DNA of 6,336 nt from an uncultured bacterium (lineage in GTDB: Bacteria > Planctomycetota > Phycisphaerae > Phycisphaerales > SM1A02), in contig CAIOTP010000169.1 in the NCBI GenBank assembly GCA_903861235.1, positions 1-6,336 of the forward strand. The letters run 5' to 3'. Below are positions 1-5,830 of the stretch, piece by piece (positions within the stretch are counted from its first letter, which is position 1; each line of letters begins with the position of its first letter). A model generated the notes under the pieces. It saw only the letters and a list, made by a program, of their open reading frames with translations. It made no database searches and had not been told where the DNA came from. The translations under genes were made by a program, and so were the position numbers.

Positions 1-64
1 CGGGGTGCTGGCACCACCCCACCCGACCGATCTACCATGCCCGGCCCGCGGGTTCACGAAGTCC

Positions 65-1000
65 ATGCCCCGACCAAGCGCACAATCCGATCTGCACGTC
101 TACATGCGGCAGATCAACGAGGTGGCCCTGCTCACTCCCGATGAGGAGAAGGAGCTGGGGTGGCGCATCATCAACGACGACGACCAGGGCGCCAAGGAGC
201 ACATGATCAAGGCGAACCTGCGCCTGGTCATCGCCATCAGCAAGAACTACGCCCACCGCGGCCTGGCCCTGGCCGACCTGGTCGAGGAAGGCAACATCGG
301 ACTGATCCGCGCCGTCGAGGGCTTCGATCCCGCGCAGGGGGCCCGCTTCAGCACCTACGCGAGCTGGTGGATCAAGCAGGCGATCAAGCGGACGCTGATC
401 AACGCGGTCCAGCCGATCCACATCCCCGCGTACATGGTGGAGCTGATCGCGCGCTACAAGCAGCAGCAGCGTCGCTTCGAGGAGGAGCACGGCCGCCAGC
501 CCAGCCTGCAGGAACTCAGCCACGCCATGGGGATCCCGGTCAAGAAGCTGGAGATCGTCAAGCGTGCGGTGAAGGCCCGCAACGCGCCCACGCAGGCACC
601 GGTGAAGGACGACGGCGACACCGTGGACTTCAGCGACCTCTTCGAGGACAACCGCACACCCGACCCCGAGCGCAGGGTCACCGACCGCGAGGACATGGGC
701 TTCATCCTGAAGCTTCTGGATTCCATCGACCAGCGAGACGCCCGCGTGCTGCGGCTGCGTTTCGGCCTCGAAGGCCAGGAGCCGCTCACCCTGAAGCAGA
801 TCGGCGAGACCGTGGGCCTGACCCGCGAGCGCGTGCGCCAGATCGCGGAAGAGGCCCTGAAGAAGCTGCACACCCGCCTCACGGACGCCCGCCCAAGCCA
901 GTGGGTCCGTCCCGAGGGCGAGGCTCCGCCACCGCCGCCGGCGAAGCGCCGCGGCCGGCCGCCTGGAAGCGGCAAGAAGAAGAGTCCGCCGCCGGCCTGA
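65..1000 (+). CDS. Sigma-70 family RNA polymerase sigma factor (RpoD/SigA-like, no region 1.1) with an AT-hook-like tail
   Basis: It directs core RNA polymerase to promoters. From the ATG at 65 the protein is 311 residues. Region 1.2 spans about 8-39 (DLHVYMRQINEVALL). Region 2 spans about 43-115 and includes NLRLVIAISKNYAHRGL, DLVEEGNIGLIRAVEGFD and the -10-reading FSTYASWWIKQAIKR. Region 3 starts at QPIHIPAYMVELI (about 116). Region 4 spans about 213-271 and ends in the helix-turn-helix GLTRERVRQIAEEALKKL, which keeps the Arg/Glu residues that read the -35 box in E. coli RpoD. Region 1.1 and the large non-conserved insert of E. coli RpoD are absent. The tail is PPPPP followed by KRRGRPPGSGKKK. 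A GTG at 5 would add 20 non-conserved residues, so I prefer 65, where homology begins just after the Met. Neither start has a clear Shine-Dalgarno sequence. Databases usually name such proteins RpoD/SigA. I cannot tell a primary sigma factor from a group 2 sigma factor here, so I give no symbol. Confidence 0.93.
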   Translation: MPRPSAQSDLHVYMRQINEVALLTPDEEKELGWRIINDDDQGAKEHMIKANLRLVIAISKNYAHRGLALADLVEEGNIGLIRAVEGFDPAQGARFSTYASWWIKQAIKRTLINAVQPIHIPAYMVELIARYKQQQRRFEEEHGRQPSLQELSHAMGIPVKKLEIVKRAVKARNAPTQAPVKDDGDTVDFSDLFEDNRTPDPERRVTDREDMGFILKLLDSIDQRDARVLRLRFGLEGQEPLTLKQIGETVGLTRERVRQIAEEALKKLHTRLTDARPSQWVRPEGEAPPPPPAKRRGRPPGSGKKKSPPPA

Positions 1001-1016
1001 GCCGACGCGGACTCAG
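997..1016. terminator. Imperfect hairpin at the convergent sigma/gcvT junction, possible bidirectional terminator
   Basis: CTGAG (997-1001) pairs with CTCAG (1012-1016). Inside it CCG (1002-1004) pairs with CGG (1008-1010), around an ACG loop and with one bulged A at 1011. The stem therefore has 8 pairs. Each arm holds one gene's TGA stop: 998-1000 for the sigma gene on the + strand, and 1013-1015 for gcvT on the - strand. No T-run follows on either strand, so this is not a classical intrinsic terminator. The position between convergent genes is the main argument for a role. Confidence 0.35.
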
Positions 1017-2143
1017 CGAGCGGTCTTCACGAACGGCATGGGGGTGATGGACGCGGCCACGCGCTCGCGGCCCAGATCCACCTCCACCGCGGGCTTCGCC
1101 TCCGCGGCGCTCCGCTCCACGATGGCCATGGCGATGGGTCGGTCGAGCGTGGGGCTGAGGCAGCCGCTGGTCACGGCCCCCACCTCGCGCCCGTCGGCGA
1201 ACACCTTCATGCCCTGGCGCGCGCTGCGGCGCCCCTCGAGCGTCAGGCCCACCAGCCGTCGCCTGGGACCGCCCGCGGCCGCGATGGCCTTGAGCGCCTC
1301 CTGACCGATGAACGTGCCTTCGCGCTCGTCGCCCTGACCCTTGTCCAGCTTGACCGCGAAATCCAGGCCCGCGGTCAGCGGGTCGATCTCCTCGGAGATC
1401 TCGTGGCCGTAGAGCGGCATGCCCGCCTCCAGACGCAGCGAATCCCGGGCGCCCAGACCGCAGGGCTTCACCACGCCGCCCGCCTTGCCCATGTCCTTCA
1501 GGAAGAGCCCCAGCGCCATCTTGGCCATGCCCGATCCAAGGATGATCTCCACGCCGTCCTCGCCGGTGTATCCGGTGCGGCTCACCAGCAGCTTGACCAC
1601 CAGCAGGCTCTTCTCGGTGAAGCGGTATCGCTTCAGCGTGGGAATCTCGCGGCTGAAGCCGCCGATGAGCTCCATGGCCTTGGGACCCTGGATGGCCACC
1701 ATGGCGGTGCTCTCGGTCTGGTCCTCCATGCGGAAGGCCATGTCGCCCTTCACCGCCTCGAAGTGCTTCACCAGCTTGGCGCGGTTGCTGGCGTTGCAGA
1801 CCATCAGGTACTCGTCCTCCTCCAGGCAGTACACCAGCACGTCGTCGTGGCAGCCGCCCTGCTCGTTGCAGACCAGCGAATACCGCACCATGCCCCGCTG
1901 CATGCCCAGGATCCCGCGGGTGCAGACCCGGTCCAGGAAGCGTCGCGCGTGCCGGCCGGTGAACTTGAGCCGACCCATGTGGCTCACGTCGAAGAAGCCC
2001 ACGCTGCTGCGGCACCAGCGGTGCTCGTCCAGGATGCTGCCGTACGTCAGCGGCATCTCCCAGCCGGCGAAGTCCGTCATGCGGGCGCCATGCTGCAGGT
2101 GCAGGTCGTGGAACGGGGTCCGGGCGAGGGTGGCGGTGCTCAT
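1013..2143 (-). CDS. gcvT: Aminomethyltransferase, T-protein of the glycine cleavage system
   Basis: It transfers the aminomethyl carbon from the lipoyl arm of GcvH to tetrahydrofolate, giving methylene-THF and ammonia, in the cytoplasm. The protein is 376 residues (E. coli GcvT is 364). Family motifs appear in order: FAGWEMPLTYG at 25-35, FFDVSHMGRLKFTG at 50-63, the GGCHDD block at 96-101 (the Asp pair covers the catalytic Asp of the family), VSRTGYTGEDGVEI at 187-200, GARDSLRLEAGMPLYGHEI at 231-249, and the C-terminal barrel block VTSGCLSPTL at 324-333. The ATG at 2143 fits the normal N-terminus (TPFHDLHLQHGARM) and has an AAGGAG Shine-Dalgarno sequence 8 bases upstream. The start overlaps the lpxD stop as ATGA, so translation is probably coupled to lpxD. 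No gcvH or gcvP is visible in the window. The frame stays open upstream of this start, but that stretch overlaps lpxD in another frame and is not GcvT sequence. Confidence 0.96.
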   Translation of the reverse strand: MSTATLARTPFHDLHLQHGARMTDFAGWEMPLTYGSILDEHRWCRSSVGFFDVSHMGRLKFTGRHARRFLDRVCTRGILGMQRGMVRYSLVCNEQGGCHDDVLVYCLEEDEYLMVCNASNRAKLVKHFEAVKGDMAFRMEDQTESTAMVAIQGPKAMELIGGFSREIPTLKRYRFTEKSLLVVKLLVSRTGYTGEDGVEIILGSGMAKMALGLFLKDMGKAGGVVKPCGLGARDSLRLEAGMPLYGHEISEEIDPLTAGLDFAVKLDKGQGDEREGTFIGQEALKAIAAAGGPRRRLVGLTLEGRRSARQGMKVFADGREVGAVTSGCLSPTLDRPIAMAIVERSAAEAKPAVEVDLGRERVAASITPMPFVKTAR

Positions 2144-3213
2144 GGGGTGTTCTCCTTCTTCGGCGAGCCGGCGCCCTTCAGGCGCTCGACCTCGCGTTCC
2201 AGCTGCTTCAGCCTTCGGGCCATGCCGTAGAGGTCGCGTCCGGCCAGCGCATTGCGCTTGGCCGCGTCGAGTTCGATGGCGGGGATGCCGCCCACGCGCG
2301 CACCGTCCGGCAGGTCGGTCACGATGGCCGCCTTGCCCGAGGCCTGGACATCGCTTCCGATCTTCAGGTGCCCGGTCACGCCGGCCTGACCGCCCAGCAC
2401 GACGTAGTCGCCCATCTCCACGCTGCCGCTCACGCCCACCAGGCTCACGAGCAGGCAGTGCTTCCCGATGCGCGTGCCGTGCCCGATGCTGATCAGGTCG
2501 GCGAACTTGGTGCCGGCGCCGATGCGGGTCTCCTCCATGGCGGCGCGCTCGATCACGCAGCCGGAGCCGATCTCCACGTCGTCCTCCAGCACCACGATGC
2601 CCGCCTGCGGGATCTTCTCGTGGCGTCCCTTGTGGGTGGCGAAGCCGAAGCCGTCGCTGCCGATCACGGCGTTGGCATGAATGGTCACGCGGTCGCCCAG
2701 ACGACAGCCGTCGTAGATGGTGGCGCCGGGGAAGAGCACGCAGCCTGACCCCAGCTCCGCCCCTTCGCCCACGTAGCTGTGGGGATAGAGCACGCAGCCC
2801 GAGCCCAGCCGTGCCCCCCGCTCCACCACGGCACCCGCATGGATCACGCAGTCCGGGGCGACCTGAGCCTGGGCGTGGACCACCGCGGCCGGTGAACGCA
2901 AGGGCGATCCGGACGCCGCGTCCGCCGGATGGGGGTGACGACGGAAGCCGTGGAGCGCCACCATGGCCTCCCGGAAGGCGAAGTACGGATCGCGGCACTC
3001 CAGCCTCGCCACGCCTTCACGCACGGCGGCGCCCGGCGCCACGATCACGGCGCTGGCACCGGTGGTGCGCAGGTGCTCGATGTAGCGCATGTTGGCCACG
3101 AAGCTCACCTGGCCGGGGCCCGCGCGATCCACCGGAGCGCAGCCGCGCACCTCCACGGCACCATCTCCGTGCAGCACCGCACCGATCCGCGAGGCGAGCG
3201 CGTCCAGTCGCAT
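2140..3213 (-). CDS. lpxD: UDP-3-O-acylglucosamine N-acyltransferase (lipid A biosynthesis)
   Basis: LpxD adds the N-linked hydroxyacyl chain from acyl-ACP to UDP-3-O-acylglucosamine, the third step of the Raetz pathway at the cytoplasmic side of the inner membrane. The protein is 357 residues (E. coli LpxD is 341). The N-terminal uridine-binding domain (about 1-100) carries SFVANMRYIEHL at 37-48, matching the family's FxANxxY segment. Left-handed beta-helix hexapeptide repeats run about 108-310 (for example VIHAGA, RLGSGC, ELGSGC, RIGAGT). SDGFGFA at 186-192 is the LpxD signature. ISIGHGTRIG at 241-250 places His245 at the catalytic His239 of E. coli, and VTGH puts His282 at the second conserved His. 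The C-terminal helix MARRLKQLEREVERL (331-345) resembles the E. coli tail. Departures: IERA replaces the usual IDRG, and GHG replaces AHN. The ATG at 3213 lacks a clear Shine-Dalgarno sequence. A paralogous LpxD-like acyltransferase of this phylum is the alternative. Confidence 0.92.
   Translation of the reverse strand: MRLDALASRIGAVLHGDGAVEVRGCAPVDRAGPGQVSFVANMRYIEHLRTTGASAVIVAPGAAVREGVARLECRDPYFAFREAMVALHGFRRHPHPADAASGSPLRSPAAVVHAQAQVAPDCVIHAGAVVERGARLGSGCVLYPHSYVGEGAELGSGCVLFPGATIYDGCRLGDRVTIHANAVIGSDGFGFATHKGRHEKIPQAGIVVLEDDVEIGSGCVIERAAMEETRIGAGTKFADLISIGHGTRIGKHCLLVSLVGVSGSVEMGDYVVLGGQAGVTGHLKIGSDVQASGKAAIVTDLPDGARVGGIPAIELDAAKRNALAGRDLYGMARRLKQLEREVERLKGAGSPKKENTP
2152..2157 (-). promoter_or_regulatory. 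Ribosome binding site of gcvT inside the lpxD 3' end
   Basis: On the minus strand AAGGAG lies 8 bases before the gcvT ATG at 2143. It is embedded in the last lpxD codons (the KKENTP tail). It is the clearest Shine-Dalgarno sequence in the window, and it fixes the gcvT start. Confidence 0.8.
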
Positions 3214-3284
3214 GGAAGCGGCGAGCCTAGCAGCGTTTCCGCGTGGCAGTGGCGCAGGGCCACGGCTATCCTCGACCCCGGCTC
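3214..3284. promoter_or_regulatory. Divergent lpxD/bamA intergenic region, candidate promoters
   Basis: These 71 bases separate two divergent starts, so promoters for both genes should lie in or near them. Toward bamA there is TATCCT at 3267-3272, 12 bases before the ATG at 3285. Toward lpxD the minus strand reads TGC-TAGGCT at 3232-3224, like an extended -10, 10 bases before the ATG at 3213. I found no convincing -35 box at normal spacing for either. Neither start has a clear Shine-Dalgarno sequence. If the -10 guesses are right, both transcripts would be nearly leaderless. These are pattern matches only. Confidence 0.4.
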
Positions 3285-5771
3285 ATGCCCGGCTCCGACC
3301 GCCCACCCCTCCGTTCGGGTCCGCGCCCGATGGGTGCGGCCCTCCTCGGCCTTCTGCTGGCACTGGCCCTCTTCGTGGTGCCCGTCCGTACGGCCATGGC
3401 GCAAGGCGTGGAGGACGAGAGCCTGGCGGATCGGCCCATCAGCAAGATCACGCTCGTGGGACTGGGCCGCGTGGGCGACCAGGAAGTCCGCAACAACCTG
3501 CGCGTCGCGGCCGGCGAGCCCTACGACGCCCGCGTGGTGCGCTCCGACGTGACCAACCTGTACCGGCTCGGTCACTTCGCCACGGTGACCGCCGACGCCA
3601 AGATCCTGCCGGACGGCACCGTGGAGGTGACCTTCCTGCTGGTCGAGCAGTCCATCGTGGAGGCCATCCAGACCGTGGGCAACAAGGCCCTGAGCGACCA
3701 GGAGCTGCGCGAGGTGATCCCGCTCTATCCCGGGGGACCGCGTGACGACTTCCTGCTGCAGCAGAGCGTGTTCAAGATCAAGGAGCTCTACAAGAGCAAG
3801 GGTCACTACCTGGTCGAGGTCTCCGTGGACGAGAGCCAGCTCAAGGACCAGGGCATCCTGATCTTCCGCATCGTGGAAGGGCCCCGCGTCCGCATCCGCG
3901 AGATCGAGTTCACCGGCAACCGCGCCTTCCCCGCCAAGCAGCTGGCCGCTCAGATCAAGACCAAGCCATGGATCTTCCTCTTCCGCAAGGGCAACCTGGA
4001 CGAGGAGGCGCTGATCGACGACGTGGCCACCCTCGACGCCTACTACAAGGACCGCGGATACATGGACGTGCGCGTGGACCGGCGCGTGGAGCTGAGCGCG
4101 GACCAGAAGGAGGCCAAGGTGGTCTTCATGGTGACCGAGGGTCGCCAGTACCGGCTCCGCAGCGTCCGGGTGGAGGGCTCGGGCGACGGCAAGCTCCGCG
4201 TCTTCAGCCCCGAGCAGCTTCGCGGCCTGATCGCGCTGCGGCCCGGCGACGCCTACACCAAGCCGCGGATCGATCAGAGCACCAAGCTGGTGCAGGCGGC
4301 CTACTTCACCATGGGCTATGTGGAGGCCATGGTGAACGCCACCTACGTCCGCGCGGGCGAGGAGGCCGACGTGGACATGATCGTCACGGTGACGGAGGGC
4401 GACGCCTTCCAGACCGGACTGGTCAAGATCCAGGGCAACTTCATCACCCGCGACAAGGTCATCCGGCGACTGGTGCGCTTCCAGCCGGGCCGGCCGCTCG
4501 ACGGCAACGAGATCGAGAACACGGAGAAGCGGCTCAGGGCCAGCAACCTGTTCAACGAAAACCGCGTGACCACGCAGCCCGTGGACGCGAACGATCCCAC
4601 CAACCGCGATGTCCTGGTGGAGATCAAGGAGAAGAACACGGGCAGCCTGAACTTCGGCGTTTCGGTGGGCACGGATCAGGGCTTCGGCGGCGAGATCTCG
4701 CTCAACCAGTACAACTTCGACATCGCCGATCCGCCGGCGAGCGTGGGCGAGTTCGTGGGCGGCCGCAGCTTCCGAGGCGCCGGCCAGACCTTCAACCTGA
4801 CCATCGCCCCCGGCATCGACGTGAGCACCTACTCGTTCGCCATCGGCGATCCGCACCTGCTCGAGAGCGACTGGGGCGGGACGGCCAGCGGCTTCTACCG
4901 TCAGCGCATCTATTCGCAGAACGACGAGGAGCGCCTCAACGGGCAGCTGGGCCTGGGTCGTCGCCTGGGCGACTTCTGGTCCTTCAACACCAACGCCCGA
5001 CTGGAGTGGGTCAAGCTGACCGACTTCCAGTCCGGCACGCCGATCGAGATCTACAACCAGGCGGGCCCCTACACCTTCAGCGTGCTGGCCGCCGGCGTGC
5101 AGCGGAACACGGTGGACAACCGCGCTCGCCCCGGCTCGGGCAGCATCCTGGACCTGGGCGTGAGCCAGTATCTGGGCGACTACACCTACCCCACCGTCCG
5201 AGCCGCGTACACCACCTTCCTCACGCTGGACGAGGACTTCCTGGGCCGCAAGACCACGCTGCGGCTCAACTCGCAGGCGGGCTACCTGTTCAGCAGCAGC
5301 GCTCCCGTGTTCGAACGGTTCTACATGGGCGGCCGGACCCTCCGCGGCTTCGCCTTCCGTGGCGTGAGCCCGCAGTCGGTGGCCGTGCTGAACCAGCAGC
5401 CGTGGCCGGCGGCGCCGATCCCGCTCACCGCGCCCTTCGGCAACACGCCCGCCAATCCCGACGCGGTCACGCCGGTGCAGCCCTACTGGCAGGGCAACCC
5501 GGTGGGCGGACAGTTCATGTTCTTCGCCGGCGCCCAGGTCGAGCTGCCGGTCTTCATGGACGCGGTCAACACGGTGTTCTTCGTGGATTCGGGCACGGTG
5601 GAAGACAGCGTGAGCCTGGACCAGTACCGCGTGAGCATCGGAGCCGGTCTGCGGCTCTACATTCCCATGATGGGCCCGGCACCGATCGCGCTGGACTTCG
5701 CGGTGCCGGTCATGAAGGAGGAGTTCGACTCCACCCAGGTCTTCTCCTTCAACGCCGAGCTGCCCTTCTAG
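3285..5771 (+). CDS. bamA: Outer membrane protein assembly factor BamA (Omp85 family)
   Basis: BamA is the core of the BAM machine, folding and inserting beta-barrel proteins into the outer membrane. From the ATG at 3285 the protein is 828 residues (E. coli BamA is 810). A signal peptide with Arg residues, a Leu/Ala-rich core (GAALLGLLLALALFVV, about 17-32) and cleavage near AMA-QG (about 39) comes first. Five POTRA domains follow at about 52-122, 123-199, 200-287, 288-373 and 374-451, each opening with an I-x-x-(V/I)-x-(V/F)-x-G type strand such as IREIEFTGNRAF. The barrel runs about 454-828. It contains MGGRTLRGF, the equivalent of the VRGF motif of loop 6, and ends FSFNAELPF with the C-terminal Phe typical of outer-membrane barrels. 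Alternative starts are GTG 3243 (14 residues longer) and ATG 3330. The latter would leave a signal peptide with no positive n-region, so I disfavour it. No start has a clear Shine-Dalgarno sequence. skp follows after 59 bases. Confidence 0.96.
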   Translation: MPGSDRPPLRSGPRPMGAALLGLLLALALFVVPVRTAMAQGVEDESLADRPISKITLVGLGRVGDQEVRNNLRVAAGEPYDARVVRSDVTNLYRLGHFATVTADAKILPDGTVEVTFLLVEQSIVEAIQTVGNKALSDQELREVIPLYPGGPRDDFLLQQSVFKIKELYKSKGHYLVEVSVDESQLKDQGILIFRIVEGPRVRIREIEFTGNRAFPAKQLAAQIKTKPWIFLFRKGNLDEEALIDDVATLDAYYKDRGYMDVRVDRRVELSADQKEAKVVFMVTEGRQYRLRSVRVEGSGDGKLRVFSPEQLRGLIALRPGDAYTKPRIDQSTKLVQAAYFTMGYVEAMVNATYVRAGEEADVDMIVTVTEGDAFQTGLVKIQGNFITRDKVIRRLVRFQPGRPLDGNEIENTEKRLRASNLFNENRVTTQPVDANDPTNRDVLVEIKEKNTGSLNFGVSVGTDQGFGGEISLNQYNFDIADPPASVGEFVGGRSFRGAGQTFNLTIAPGIDVSTYSFAIGDPHLLESDWGGTASGFYRQRIYSQNDEERLNGQLGLGRRLGDFWSFNTNARLEWVKLTDFQSGTPIEIYNQAGPYTFSVLAAGVQRNTVDNRARPGSGSILDLGVSQYLGDYTYPTVRAAYTTFLTLDEDFLGRKTTLRLNSQAGYLFSSSAPVFERFYMGGRTLRGFAFRGVSPQSVAVLNQQPWPAAPIPLTAPFGNTPANPDAVTPVQPYWQGNPVGGQFMFFAGAQVELPVFMDAVNTVFFVDSGTVEDSVSLDQYRVSIGAGLRLYIPMMGPAPIALDFAVPVMKEEFDSTQVFSFNAELPF

Positions 5772-5795
5772 CCCGAGCGGGCAGGCGACTTCGCC
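5771..5795 (+). other. Two tandem short hairpins just after the bamA stop
   Basis: GCCC-GAGC-GGGC (5771-5782) and GGCG-ACTT-CGCC (5784-5795) are adjacent 4-pair GC stems. The first begins on the last base of the bamA TAG. No T-run follows, so strong intrinsic termination is unlikely. They could protect the bamA 3' end or partly uncouple skp from bamA. Short GC stems also arise by chance in DNA this GC-rich. Confidence 0.25.
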
Positions 5796-5801
5796 CCGTT
5801 C

Positions 5802-5807
5802 TACAAT
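5802..5807 (+). promoter_or_regulatory. Candidate -10 box for the skp gene
   Basis: TACAAT matches five of six bases of the sigma-70 -10 consensus and stands out in a GC-rich gap. A start about 7 bases downstream would give a leader of roughly 17 bases that still contains the GGAG ribosome binding site. The -35 position is poor (CGGGCA at 18-base spacing, three of six). It may be a secondary promoter inside a bamA-skp operon. Confidence 0.35.
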
Positions 5808-5819
5808 CCCGCTCCTCAC

Positions 5820-5823
5820 GGAG
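5820..5823 (+). promoter_or_regulatory. Ribosome binding site of the skp gene
   Basis: GGAG lies 7 bases before the ATG at 5831. It supports that start, which is also the only one that gives a complete signal peptide. Confidence 0.65.
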
Positions 5824-5830
5824 ACCCCCC

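Noticed and set aside
1..64. Search for a promoter or upstream gene end before the sigma factor
   Set aside because: Only 64 bases are available. They hold a GTG at 5 in frame with the sigma gene, but no recognisable promoter boxes, Shine-Dalgarno sequence or terminator.
456..475. Short CAG/AGC repeat within the sigma gene
   Set aside because: It encodes an ordinary KQQQRR helix segment in region 3. It is too short to be a meaningful repeat and lies within normal coding sequence.
160..1047. A 295-codon + strand frame overlapping the sigma gene
   Set aside because: The product is Arg/Gly/Pro-rich with no domain, and it lies in a shifted frame over an unambiguous sigma factor.
1403..2492. Long + strand frames opposite gcvT and lpxD
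   Set aside because: They are shadows of the minus-strand genes. Their composition is biased and contains no family motif.
2144..2998. Upstream extension of the gcvT frame by 285 codons, suggesting a fusion protein
   Set aside because: The extension is Arg/Gly-rich out-of-frame sequence lying over lpxD. The real GcvT N-terminus begins at 2143 with its own Shine-Dalgarno sequence.
3243..3263. TGGCA...GC pattern resembling a sigma-54 -24/-12 promoter before bamA
   Set aside because: Only the GG and GC dinucleotides fit, the rest of the consensus is missing, and such matches are frequent in GC-rich DNA.
5380..5510. Pro/Ala-rich stretch in the BamA barrel as a possible inserted domain
   Set aside because: It falls in the loop after LRGF and before the next strand (VGGQFMFFAGAQVELPV). 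E. coli BamA also has a long extracellular loop of about 50-60 residues there, so it is a normal loop 6.
3105..5819. A 904-codon open frame antisense to the whole of bamA
   Set aside because: Its translation is a low-complexity string rich in His, Val, Leu, Gly and Asp, with no recognisable domain. It is the kind of mirror frame that strong G/C third-position bias creates opposite a real gene. BamA on the other strand is unmistakable.
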